Assembly: GCA_041653935.1 (NCBI GenBank)
Contig: JBAZEO010000001.1
Location: 124,001-188,000 of the forward strand
Length of the DNA: 64,000 bases
Direction of reading: 5' to 3'
Source of the DNA: JAYEHL01 sp041653935
GTDB lineage: Bacteria; Chloroflexota; Dehalococcoidia; E44-bin15
Under the pieces are notes generated by a model. That model was not told where the DNA came from. It worked only from the letters and a program-made list of their open reading frames with translations, and did not search any database. Numbering within the stretch: the first letter of the stretch is position 1; the number at the start of each line of letters is the position of its first letter. Below are positions 31,618 to 40,514 of the stretch, piece after piece. Both the position numbers and the translations under genes were made by a program.

Positions 31618-33483
31618 ATGAAAATATCAGATGAGTTCAGAAAAGTCGCGGGCGGGATCAAAATCCTCGATAAGACGGAGGAGAGAGGGCTCTATAGCCA
31701 TGACATCGGCGATGTGCCGCCGGTTATGACCAGGGCGCTTTTTAAAACACTGCCCGATTTCGTGGTGCAGCCGAAAAATATCGATGAGATAAAGATGGTT
31801 CTGTCCTTCGCCGGCGAGCATAAGATACCCGTGGTGGCGCGGGGCGCCGCCTCATGGGGCTTCGGCGGGGTCATCCCGTCCAGGGCCGGCGTCGTCATAG
31901 ACCTGTCGCCATTCCGCAATATCATTGCGCTCGACAGCGCAAACAAGACCATCACCGTGGAGGCGGGCGCGCGCTGGAGCGATATCGATATCCTGGTCAG
32001 GAAAGAGGGCCTGTGCCTGATGACCTACCCCTCGAGCAAGTTCTCCACCGTGGCCGGCTGGATATCGACCGGAGGATACGGGATCAACAGCTTCAGGTAC
32101 GGCCACCTGTCCAAGCAGATCGTATCGATTACAGTCGTCACAGGCGCCGGCGAGGTCAAAAAGCTAGCACCGTCGGATCACGACTTCTCCTACTTCGTCT
32201 CCACCGAGGGCCAGTTCGGCATCGTGGTCGAGGCCACCCTCAGGCTGCGGGACATACCAAAGGGCTCGTACCCCCGTCTCCTCTATTTCCCGGGCGACGC
32301 GGAGGCCTTCGACTTCATCGGCCGGTTCGCGGCGGATGCGGGCGCCGCGCAGCTAAATCCCAACGTGATACGGTTCCTGGATGAGAATAATCTGGGCGAT
32401 ACCAACGAGATAATGCGCTCCGGCATCTTCAAAAAGAGCGCCGCCGTGCTGATGGAGTTCGGCAGCGTCGAGGACGAGAGGCGTTTCACGCAATACATGG
32501 GGTGCAACGGCGGGATCGAGGAGGCGCCCCGCTACGTGGCGAGCTACCTCTGGAACGAGCGCCTGTTCGGCATGAAGACCAAGCGTCTGGGGCCCACCGT
32601 GCTGGCCAGCGAGGTCATCATCCCGATCGTGTCGGCCGCCGCCTTTATCGCGAAGGCCAAGAAGGTAGGAAGCCATTTCGGGGTGGAGATCTGCATCGAC
32701 TCATATATCATCGATGACAGGAGGGCGCTGATCATGGCCACCTTCCTGTGCGACTCCCGGAAGAAGAAATATTATATCAATCTGCCCCTGGTCTCCATGC
32801 TCACCAGCGTCGCGACGGCGCTGGGCGCGGAGCCCTACGGGCTGGGACTGTGGAACGCTGCCTTCATCAATAACCTGTACGGCGGCGACAGGCTGAGCGA
32901 GCTCAAGGCCTATAAGGCCGTGGCGGACCCCAATAATATTTTGAACCCGGGCAAGTTCTTCGGCGTCGGCGCGAGGGGCATATCGTCGCTGGTCTTCCGC
33001 CCCGCCGTCTACGGGCCGGCCATGCGGCTCCTGGTGCTCATGGCTCCCGTGATCGGGAGTACCGCCACTGCATTACTGGGGAAGGACAGGAAGATCGGGG
33101 GGCTGGACTACGAGCTCAGCATGCATGCCTGCGCCAAGTGCGGCAACTGCATGGCGGTATGCCCGGCCTATCTCGTCACCAGCAATGAAGGTATGACGGC
33201 CAAGGGCAAGATCGCCCTGGCCAGGAAGCTTCTCGAAGGGAAGGAAGTTACCGCGGAGGAGGCAGCAAACGCCTTCATGTGCATGCACTGCCGCGCCTGC
33301 GAGGAGGTCTGCCAGACCAACCTGGAGCTGATGATGCTCTGGGACGCGCTTGAGGGCAGGCTTGAAGCCAGGTTCGGACGGCCGGAGGCGCAGATAGCGG
33401 AGTTCCTGAAGGTTGTCGATGAAAGCAGGGAATACTGGGATCGTGTGGAGAGCGGGACGGCCGCCCTCCGCGCAAAAATCTAA
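31618..33483 (+). CDS. FAD-linked oxidoreductase with two [4Fe-4S] motifs
   Basis: About 621 residues; ATG chosen 9 bases after AAGAGG (an ATG at 31612 is also possible). Residues 40-220 are a GlcD-type FAD-binding domain (PKNIDEIKMVL, VVARGAASWGFGGVIPSRAG, TVAGWISTGGYGINSFRYG) and residues 230-450 the FAD-oxidase C-terminal part (PNNILNPGKFF). The C-terminal 120 residues hold CAKCGNCMAVCP and CMHCRACEEVC, a dicluster module. It should take electrons from a 2-hydroxy-acid or other donor and pass them to Fe-S partners; in this operon it is the likely electron-input subunit for the glutamate synthase. Donor unknown. Confidence 0.85.
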   Translation: MKISDEFRKVAGGIKILDKTEERGLYSHDIGDVPPVMTRALFKTLPDFVVQPKNIDEIKMVLSFAGEHKIPVVARGAASWGFGGVIPSRAGVVIDLSPFRNIIALDSANKTITVEAGARWSDIDILVRKEGLCLMTYPSSKFSTVAGWISTGGYGINSFRYGHLSKQIVSITVVTGAGEVKKLAPSDHDFSYFVSTEGQFGIVVEATLRLRDIPKGSYPRLLYFPGDAEAFDFIGRFAADAGAAQLNPNVIRFLDENNLGDTNEIMRSGIFKKSAAVLMEFGSVEDERRFTQYMGCNGGIEEAPRYVASYLWNERLFGMKTKRLGPTVLASEVIIPIVSAAAFIAKAKKVGSHFGVEICIDSYIIDDRRALIMATFLCDSRKKKYYINLPLVSMLTSVATALGAEPYGLGLWNAAFINNLYGGDRLSELKAYKAVADPNNILNPGKFFGVGARGISSLVFRPAVYGPAMRLLVLMAPVIGSTATALLGKDRKIGGLDYELSMHACAKCGNCMAVCPAYLVTSNEGMTAKGKIALARKLLEGKEVTAEEAANAFMCMHCRACEEVCQTNLELMMLWDALEGRLEARFGRPEAQIAEFLKVVDESREYWDRVESGTAALRAKI

Positions 33484-33500
33484 AGAAACGGATAAAGACT

Positions 33501-34916
33501 ATGCCGAAGAAATATCATATACATCCCAAGGCTGCACCGCTCGGCTTCGACTATGTGTATAAGTTCAAGATCGTGCGGGGGGAGAACTGCATCAACTGCG
33601 GCAAGTGCACCAAGGTCTGCATCTACGAGGCGCACAAGCGGCGCAAGGACGACCGCCGCAGGATGGCGGAGCCGAACACCGTGGTCTGCAGGAACTGCTT
33701 CCGCTGCATCCAGGAGTGCCCGCGCGGGGCCCTAGAGAAATCGCTGGATAAGGATTTCGCCGCTATCGGCGGCGCGTACTGGAAGCCCGATATGCTGCTG
33801 AGCCTGTGGAAGCAGGCCGAGGACGGGAAGGTCCCCGTCTCCGGCGCCGGTTACCGCGGCCCGTTCAGCGGCACCGGTTTCGACAGCATGTGGACCGACA
33901 TGTCAGAGATCGTGCGCCCGACCCGGGACGGCATCCACGGGCGGGAGTATATCAATACCTCCGTCGATCTGGGACGGAAGCTGAACCACCTGGAGTTCAG
34001 CGCCGACGGGCGGCTGCAGTCCATCATCCCTAATACCGTCGATATCCCGATACCGATACTCTTCGAGATGCCGGCGCACGAGCTGAGCCCGAACGTCAGG
34101 GAGGCCGTGCTCAAGGCGGCCGCGGAGATCAGGACGTTCACCGTCATCCCTGCGGCCGATATCGCGCCCGATATCGAGAAGTACCGCGGCAGCATCATAC
34201 CGCTGCTCGCGGCCGGGGAGATCGATGCGCATAAGGACGCTATAAAGAAGGCGCGGCTGGTGTCCGTGGAGTACAGCGAGGCGGTGCTCAGGGACCTGCC
34301 GGTGCTGCTGAAGAAGATCGAAAAGTTCGGCAGGGCTCCTGTCATCATACGCGTGCCGGCGGTCAAGGGAGCGGAGGACATCGTCCTTAAGCTGGCGAAA
34401 AGCGGCGCGGAGATCGTGCACATCGCGGCCGACTACCGCGGGCGGGAGATCAAAAGCAACGGGTCGTCGGGTGCGCAGGGGCGCCTGCTCAAGGATATCA
34501 TCCGCGCCGTGCACCTGAGGCTGGTGGAGGAGCGCATCCGCGACGGGGTCACCATCATCGCATCGGGCGGCATCGCTATGGCGGAGTACGTGCCCAAGGC
34601 CATGCTCTGCGGCGCGGACCTGACGGCCGTGGACATACCGCTCATGATCGCGCTGGGCGCCAGGCTCTACGAGGAGCAGGAGGGGCGGCTGATATTCCCG
34701 GAGGGGCTGGGCAAAATTCCGCTCGCGATACTGGCGCAGCGCCTGGTGAACCTGATGGGGGCCTGGCACTCGCAGATACTGGAGATGATGGGCGCCATGG
34801 GCATCCGCGAGGCGCGCCGGCTGCGGGGGGAGAGCGGCCGGGCCATATTCTTCGAGGAGATAGACAGGGACACCTTTGGCGCTATATTCAAGAAACAGAA
34901 GGCGGCAAGCGTATGA
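33501..34916 (+). CDS. Ferredoxin-fused GOGAT-like subunit, degenerate barrel
   Basis: A 471-residue protein. Residues 28-85 carry two [4Fe-4S] motifs (CINCGKCTKVC and CRNCFRCIQECP). The rest is a TIM-barrel related to the glutamate synthase FMN domain (TIIASGGIAMAEYVPKAMLC, LTAVDIPLMIALGARL), but the FMN-site and Fe-S Cys motifs seen in the next protein are missing, so it may be a structural or electron-relay paralogue. Its stop overlaps the next start by 4 bases (ATGA), which implies translational coupling and a fixed ratio between the two subunits. Confidence 0.8.
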   Translation: MPKKYHIHPKAAPLGFDYVYKFKIVRGENCINCGKCTKVCIYEAHKRRKDDRRRMAEPNTVVCRNCFRCIQECPRGALEKSLDKDFAAIGGAYWKPDMLLSLWKQAEDGKVPVSGAGYRGPFSGTGFDSMWTDMSEIVRPTRDGIHGREYINTSVDLGRKLNHLEFSADGRLQSIIPNTVDIPIPILFEMPAHELSPNVREAVLKAAAEIRTFTVIPAADIAPDIEKYRGSIIPLLAAGEIDAHKDAIKKARLVSVEYSEAVLRDLPVLLKKIEKFGRAPVIIRVPAVKGAEDIVLKLAKSGAEIVHIAADYRGREIKSNGSSGAQGRLLKDIIRAVHLRLVEERIRDGVTIIASGGIAMAEYVPKAMLCGADLTAVDIPLMIALGARLYEEQEGRLIFPEGLGKIPLAILAQRLVNLMGAWHSQILEMMGAMGIREARRLRGESGRAIFFEEIDRDTFGAIFKKQKAASV

Positions 34917-36394
34917 AACCATCGACCGTTATCGTCAAAAATATGCCTTCCCGGTTCAAGCACCAGGTGCCGAAATACAAGGTCACCCGGTCCGATGCCT
35001 GCATCAACTGCGGCACGTGCGTAGCCACATGCCCTTACGGGGTGCACGAGAGGGTCGAGGGGCACATCAAGGCCAAACCGCCGGTCGATTATAAGTGCAT
35101 CGGCTTCGAATGCAGGAGCAAGGAGTTCTGCTGCATCGACAAATGCCCGCGCCAGGCGCTGAGCCTGTCGCTGAACCCGATGTACGCCACGCTGGGCGAC
35201 TACCGCTGGACCGCGGACATGATCACCGGGACCTGGATCATGGCCGAGACCGGCTATCCGCCGCAGCGCACCGATATCGAATATAACACGGGCAACTCCG
35301 GCGGCGGCTTCGACAAGCTGCGGCTGAAGTTCGTGGCCCATCCGCCCCGCGTGGACAAGGCCGAGATATCCACCGATATCCCGCTGAACCGCAGGAACGA
35401 CGGTCGGGCCGATATCGTCATCTCGACCCCGGTCTACGGCGGCGGCATGTCCTTCGGCTCGGTGAGCCTGCCCACCATGGTCTCCAAGGCGCGCAACGCG
35501 GCTATATGGAACACCTTCAGCTGCACCGGCGAGGGCGGCTACCCCGAGATGCTGCAGCCGTACGACGATCACATGATCACCCAGATCGCCACCGGCCTGT
35601 TCGGCGTGCGCGAGGAGACCGTGCAGCGGGTGAAGATAATCGAATTCAAATATGCGCAGGGGGCCAAGCCGGGCCTGGGCGGGCACCTGCTGGGCGAGAA
35701 GGTCACGGATAGCGTGGCCCGCATGCGCGAGGCGGTCAAGGGCACCTCGCTGTTCTCGCCGTTCCCGTTCCACTCGGTGTATTCCATCGAGGATCACAAG
35801 AAGCACATCGACTGGGTCAAGGAGATGAACCCCCACGCCCTGGTGTCGGTCAAGGTCTCGACCCCCAGCGACGTGGACATGGTGGCGGTGGGCTCGTACT
35901 ACGCCGGGGCGCATATCATCCATATCGACGGCGGCTACGGCGGCACCGGGGCCGCGCCCGATATCGCCAAGAAGAACATCGCCATGCCCATCGAGTATGC
36001 CATCACCAAGGTGCATAACTTCCTCAAGGAGGAGGGCGTGCGCGGTTACATGACGCTCATGGCCTCGGGCGGCATACGCACGGCCCACGACGTGGCCAAG
36101 GCCATCTGCCTGGGCGCGGACGGGTGCATCATCGGCACGGCGGAGCTGGTGGCGCTGGAGTGCGTGCGCTGCGGCAACTGCGAATCGGGCCGCGGCTGCG
36201 CGCGCGGCATCGCCTCTACTGACTCGGAGCTGTCCGACCTCTTCGGCGAGGACTGGGCCACGCAGCGCCTGACCAACTTGTACCACGCCTGGAACGTGCA
36301 GCTGGTGGAGATACTGCAGAGGTTCGGCATGAGGAGCATCAGGGAGCTGGTGGGGCGCACCGACCTGCTGCAGCATATAGATTACAGTAATTAA
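34913..36394 (+). CDS. gltB: Glutamate synthase FMN/Fe-S catalytic subunit
   Basis: A 493-residue archaeal-type GOGAT subunit. An N-terminal ferredoxin part (CINCGTCVATCP, then a second Cys set with CCIDKCP) is fused to the synthase barrel: STPVYGGGMSFGSVS, GEGGYPEML, KYAQGAKPGLGGHL, IHIDGGYGGTGAAPDI, LMASGGIRTAHDVAKAICLG, and the Cys set CVRCGNCESGRGC that would bind the [3Fe-4S] cluster. It reduces 2-iminoglutarate (from 2-oxoglutarate and ammonia) to glutamate. In canonical bacterial GltB this is the central domain of one long chain; here it is a separate protein next to its glutaminase. Confidence 0.92.
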   Translation: MKPSTVIVKNMPSRFKHQVPKYKVTRSDACINCGTCVATCPYGVHERVEGHIKAKPPVDYKCIGFECRSKEFCCIDKCPRQALSLSLNPMYATLGDYRWTADMITGTWIMAETGYPPQRTDIEYNTGNSGGGFDKLRLKFVAHPPRVDKAEISTDIPLNRRNDGRADIVISTPVYGGGMSFGSVSLPTMVSKARNAAIWNTFSCTGEGGYPEMLQPYDDHMITQIATGLFGVREETVQRVKIIEFKYAQGAKPGLGGHLLGEKVTDSVARMREAVKGTSLFSPFPFHSVYSIEDHKKHIDWVKEMNPHALVSVKVSTPSDVDMVAVGSYYAGAHIIHIDGGYGGTGAAPDIAKKNIAMPIEYAITKVHNFLKEEGVRGYMTLMASGGIRTAHDVAKAICLGADGCIIGTAELVALECVRCGNCESGRGCARGIASTDSELSDLFGEDWATQRLTNLYHAWNVQLVEILQRFGMRSIRELVGRTDLLQHIDYSN

Positions 36395-36407
36395 GCGGAG
36401 AGCTGAT

Positions 36408-39062
36408 ATGGATAATGCAGAAAAAATACTATCTTCACGAGCCGATATATGTCGGGATGTGGCGCACCTCGATCCCAACCCGGAGGAGGAGGGCGGCTGC
36501 GGCGTAACCGGCTTCATCTGCTCCACCCCCGTGACCGGGAAGAACATCTTCGCGCCCTCGGTGCAGATGCACAACCGGGGCAACGGCAAGGGCGGCGGCA
36601 TCGGCGCGGTCGGATTCATACCGGAGGCCCTCGGGGTGTCGCGGCAGGTCCTGGACGAGGACTACATGCTGCACATCGCCCTGCTGGATAGCAGTGTGGC
36701 GCGTGAGATCGAGGACAACTTCGTAAAGCCGTTCTTCAAGATCGATAAATTCGAGAAACTGTCCACGCTCGACGACCATCGCGCTATCGGCCTCGATGTC
36801 AGGCCGCCGGACGTGATGCGCTATTTCGTGCGTGTGAAGGACGACGTCCTCGATAAATTCATCGCGGAGAACAAGTTCGAATCGCTCGACCGGCGCGATG
36901 CCGAGGACGAGTTCGTCTACCGCAACAGCTTCAATATCAATAAGAAGTACTACGCCTCGCTGGGCGAGAAGAAGGCCTTCGTCATGTCCCACGGACGGAA
37001 CATGATGATACTGAAGATCGTGGGCTACGCCGAGAACGTCGTCCGTTACTATAAGCTCGACGATTTCAAGGCCCATGCCTGGCTGGCGCACCAGCGCTAC
37101 CCCACCCGCGGCCGCGTCTGGCACCCCGGCGGCTGCCACCCCTTCAGCGCGCTCAACGAGGCCCTGGTGCACAACGGCGACTTCGCCAACTACCAGTCCG
37201 TGCTGGAATACCTGAAGCAGCGCAGCTATTACCCGCTGTTCCTCACCGACACCGAGGAGGCGGCGCTGCTGCTGGACCTGTGGAGTCGGGTCTATAAATA
37301 TCCATTGGAATATCTTATCGAGGCCATGGCGCCGACATCGGAGATGGACTTCGACATGCTGCCCCCCGATAAGCAGGCGCTGTACCGCGCTATCCAGACC
37401 CATCACGTGTTCTCATCGCCGGACGGGCCCTGGTTCTTCATCATCGCCAGGAACGACGTGAAGAACGACCAGTTCCAGCTCATCGGCATAACAGATACGG
37501 CTATGCTCAGGCCTCAGGTCTTCGCCCTGCAGGAGGGCCAGGTGCAGATCGGCCTGATATGCTCGGAGAAGCAGGCCATCGACGCCACGCTGATCTCGCT
37601 GGAGCAGGAGGACCCGCGCTTCCGGCCCATCGCCGACAGGTACTGGAACGCCCGCGGCGGCAGCTACACCGACGGCGGCGCGTTCATCTTCAGCCTGAAG
37701 GACGACGGCTCGGGCGGCAAGCAGCTCATCTGCAGCGACAAGTTCGGCAATGTCATCGAGACGCCCAAAGGCAAGACTATCTGCGATACCTCGAAGGTAT
37801 TGAAGAGTACAACAGCCGAAGATAAGGTCATGGAGGGCAGCCTGCGCGGCCTGTTCACGGAAGGGGATGGGCCCGCTGCGGACAAGATATTCGCCCATGT
37901 GCGCGACGCCATGGCGGGTTTCGACGCCGACGAGTTCAGGCTGGCCGTCGAGGCCATAAAAGGCCGGGCGCTGAAGAGCGATGACTTCAAACAGACGGCC
38001 ATCGAGGCCCTTAGTCTTCTGAACGATCGCAGATATAACACGGGGGTGATAAAGAGAAGCTCGGTGCAGCACGTGCTGAAGATCGCGCTGGATGGTATAT
38101 TTGCAGCCACTCCTATTATCACGGGCAAGGCGGCGTCGCAGTTCGTTAAGATCGATTTCTCTACACGCGCCGGCCTGCGCGCGCCGCAGGGGAAGGAACA
38201 GACCCTGGTCATCGACGCGGGGCATTTCGAGCCCGAGGGCGACAACTGCGACGCGGTGATGATCGTCAAAGCCTTCAAGCTGGGCTGGAAGCGCTTCATC
38301 GTTTACAACTATCGCGGCCAGCGCTTCACCGGCTGCGGCCTGGGCCCGGCCACCCAGGGTGTGCGCATAGACGTCTACGGCTCATCCGGCGACTACCTGG
38401 CTTCGGGCATCGACGGCATGGAAATATATGTTCACGGCAACGCCCAGGACCAGCTGTGCCAGATCATGAAAGAGGGCAAGCTGGTGGTCTTCGGCGACGT
38501 GGGGCAGACCTTCATGTACGGCGCCAAGGGCGGCGCGGCCTACATAATGGGCAACGCTGCGGGACGGCCCCTGATCAACGCCGTGGGCAAACCGCGCGTG
38601 GTCATCAACGGCACCGCGCTGGATTACCTGGCCGAATCCTTCATGGCCGGCGATCCGCTGAAAGGCGGCGGGTTCGTGGTACTGAACGGCATCGGCTTCG
38701 ATGAGGAGGACGGCTCGATTAAAGAGTATGAATCGCCCTATCCGGGCTCGAACATCTTCTCCCTGGCCTCCGGCGGCGCGATCTACGTGCGCGACCCGAG
38801 AAGGAAACTTGTCGATGAACAGCTCAACGGCGGCGAGTTCGCCAGGGTCACGTGGGCTGACTGGAAGCTGATCCATCCCTATCTGGAGGAGAACGAGAAG
38901 CTCTTCGGCATAAGCATCGACCGGCTGCTGACTGTTGACGGTAAAAAACTGGAATTCAAAGACGTTTACAGGAAGATCAGGGCCAAGAAGACGGGTGCTG
39001 CGGCCATAAATGACGATGGGCTGGCTGAGACGGTGCCTATTGCGGCCGCCGTATGCAAGTAG
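36408..39062 (+). CDS. Glutamate synthase glutaminase plus GXGXG subunit
   Basis: An 884-residue protein joining the first and last domains of GltB. The class-II glutaminase begins at Cys31 (EEEGGCGVTGF), so 30 residues must be removed to expose the N-terminal nucleophile; HQRYPTRGRVWHPGGCHPF and LVHNGDFANY are further active-site strands. Residues 620-790 are the GXGXG helix domain (FTGCGLGPATQGVRIDVYG, VVFGDVGQTFMYGAKGGAAY). It makes ammonia from glutamine for the 34913-36394 subunit. Last gene of the hisF operon, with a terminator 39 bases downstream. Confidence 0.92.
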   Translation: MDNAEKILSSRADICRDVAHLDPNPEEEGGCGVTGFICSTPVTGKNIFAPSVQMHNRGNGKGGGIGAVGFIPEALGVSRQVLDEDYMLHIALLDSSVAREIEDNFVKPFFKIDKFEKLSTLDDHRAIGLDVRPPDVMRYFVRVKDDVLDKFIAENKFESLDRRDAEDEFVYRNSFNINKKYYASLGEKKAFVMSHGRNMMILKIVGYAENVVRYYKLDDFKAHAWLAHQRYPTRGRVWHPGGCHPFSALNEALVHNGDFANYQSVLEYLKQRSYYPLFLTDTEEAALLLDLWSRVYKYPLEYLIEAMAPTSEMDFDMLPPDKQALYRAIQTHHVFSSPDGPWFFIIARNDVKNDQFQLIGITDTAMLRPQVFALQEGQVQIGLICSEKQAIDATLISLEQEDPRFRPIADRYWNARGGSYTDGGAFIFSLKDDGSGGKQLICSDKFGNVIETPKGKTICDTSKVLKSTTAEDKVMEGSLRGLFTEGDGPAADKIFAHVRDAMAGFDADEFRLAVEAIKGRALKSDDFKQTAIEALSLLNDRRYNTGVIKRSSVQHVLKIALDGIFAATPIITGKAASQFVKIDFSTRAGLRAPQGKEQTLVIDAGHFEPEGDNCDAVMIVKAFKLGWKRFIVYNYRGQRFTGCGLGPATQGVRIDVYGSSGDYLASGIDGMEIYVHGNAQDQLCQIMKEGKLVVFGDVGQTFMYGAKGGAAYIMGNAAGRPLINAVGKPRVVINGTALDYLAESFMAGDPLKGGGFVVLNGIGFDEEDGSIKEYESPYPGSNIFSLASGGAIYVRDPRRKLVDEQLNGGEFARVTWADWKLIHPYLEENEKLFGISIDRLLTVDGKKLEFKDVYRKIRAKKTGAAAINDDGLAETVPIAAAVCK

Positions 39063-39100
39063 GCGGGGACTGACGGTTATTATTGCTTCGAATGTACGAA

Positions 39101-39126
39101 GGGCAGGTTTGAAACCTGCCCTTTTT
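39101..39126 (+). terminator. Intrinsic terminator of the hisF-GOGAT operon
   Basis: A perfect 9-bp stem GGGCAGGTT / AACCTGCCC (loop TGA) followed by TTTTTG. It closes the operon that starts at 30018. Confidence 0.9.
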
Positions 39127-39564
39127 GTTTGGGGGAGCGACGATCATTGGATGTATTCAAGTAATAGAACTAGATAATAGCCTTTGCACATTCTAAGTTA
39201 ACGTTCAATTTCTCTTGGGGACCACTAAGGTGATTTTTCACGGATTTATCTAAGCTGGATTCACGTTTGCGAGGGGTATTGGGACAGACATAGCTGCCGT
39301 ATCAAATCTCCCTAGCTCCATCCCGTGCTTGCCAGCACTTGCTTGTATTGACAGCTAAGTGCGTTGACAGTTATGAGATATTTGAGTATACTCACGAGAC
39401 TCACTTAGAGCTTTTTAACTTGACCTGATTTAGGGAGTAATAAACGCATACTCTGGCATTATGGCACTATTTATAGAATCATTTTATAACTAGTATTAGC
39501 CCATATACTAAGAAGATGGGGGTTCATCTTCAGTTGAATGCGATTAAGGAAGCTGCATGTGTTT
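39127..39564. other. AT-rich non-coding spacer before Hachiman operon
   Basis: Part of the 670-base gap between the glutamate synthase operon and hamA. Many stops in all frames, lower GC than the operon to the left, and no repeat or RNA I can name. It marks the left junction of the transferred defence segment. Confidence 0.5.
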
Positions 39565-39705
39565 ATGAATAGTAACGCATTCGAAGCGGGGATTACGGAA
39601 ATATTGAACCTTGTAGCTGCAAGTCATACGTATACCGCCTGTGCACTTTTTAAAACGCCCGATAGGACACCCAATATTGCTATGTTCAAAAGCTATGCTC
39701 GTTAG
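39565..39705 (+). CDS. Possible 46-residue small ORF before hamA
   Basis: ATG with AAGGAA 11 bases upstream and an open frame of 46 codons with hydrophobic core (AFEAGITEILNLVAASHTYT) and a TAG stop 30 bases before hamA. It could be a small gene of the defence operon, a leader, or chance; no family recognised. Confidence 0.25.
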   Translation: MNSNAFEAGITEILNLVAASHTYTACALFKTPDRTPNIAMFKSYAR

Positions 39706-39734
39706 TCAGGCGCTCACTTTTAGGAGAAGATTAT

Positions 39735-40514
39735 TTGAATGGTGTACGACATATACATAATACAGATCAATGTCATCTGCTAATAATTGATTACTTCAGC
39801 GATGACATCAAATCCGCAATTCGAGCTCGGCTGTGTGAAATCTGTTATGGATTACAAATCCTCCAGCCCGGTTCAATGTATACCAACTATCAACTAACCA
39901 TTAAGGATTTCCTGGACAGATATGATAAAAAGACTACTAAACAGAAGAAAGGCATAATCGGCGAACTTTTGACTCATGTTCTGGTTAGATATTACCTGGA
40001 CAATCTAGAGCCAGCATCTATACTTTTCAACAAAGAAGAACGCTCAATGCGAAAAGGTTTTGACCTCATATTTCTCGAACCCGAGCATCCTAAAGTCTGG
40101 TATAGTGAAGTCAAATCAGGCCAACCCGCCGCAACAGACACATCTTCGAGCAAAAGCCTGGATCTTTTACAGACCGCAAGAGCCGATATAACGGACAAGT
40201 TCACCAACGCCCCATCTTCGGTATGGCTCAGCGCTGTCGTAGACTCCAACTTGACAGTGTCCGAGAACGTCCGCCCTATGCTGCAAAAATTGCTCGAAGC
40301 TGATGCTCCTGCAAAACGCCCCGATGATTTCTCGGCAGCAGCAATCCTTGTGTCCGTTGTGTATGCATCTCCTACTGACGAGATCAACTATGATGACTTG
40401 TCAAACTACTTCTTTGCTGCATACGACGAAGAACTCTTTTCCGACCTTATCATTGTCTCTATACAGAAGGAGACTATCATGAAAGTGGTTAATTTTCTCA
40501 GGAGCGAGACGTAA
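39735..40514 (+). CDS. hamA: Hachiman anti-phage system protein HamA
   Basis: A 259-residue DUF1837-type protein with a TTG start 8 bases after AGGAG. Residues 75-140 form the nuclease core: GELLTHVLVRYYL, ERSMRKGFDLIFLE (Asp) and VWYSEVKSG (Glu-x-Lys), the spaced Asp / Glu-x-Lys of a PD-(D/E)XK nuclease. HamA is the effector nuclease of Hachiman, held by the HamB helicase until phage DNA is sensed (known of the family). The stop and the hamB start share one base (TAATG), so the pair is translationally coupled. The gene is clearly poorer in GC than its neighbours, a sign of transfer. Confidence 0.9.
   Translation: MNGVRHIHNTDQCHLLIIDYFSDDIKSAIRARLCEICYGLQILQPGSMYTNYQLTIKDFLDRYDKKTTKQKKGIIGELLTHVLVRYYLDNLEPASILFNKEERSMRKGFDLIFLEPEHPKVWYSEVKSGQPAATDTSSSKSLDLLQTARADITDKFTNAPSSVWLSAVVDSNLTVSENVRPMLQKLLEADAPAKRPDDFSAAAILVSVVYASPTDEINYDDLSNYFFAAYDEELFSDLIIVSIQKETIMKVVNFLRSET

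Noticed and set aside
34667..36619. A 650-codon open frame on the minus strand
   Set aside because: It is antisense to well-supported glutamate synthase genes; strong GC at third positions keeps such shadow frames open. His/Arg/Ala-rich translation, no motif, no ribosome site.
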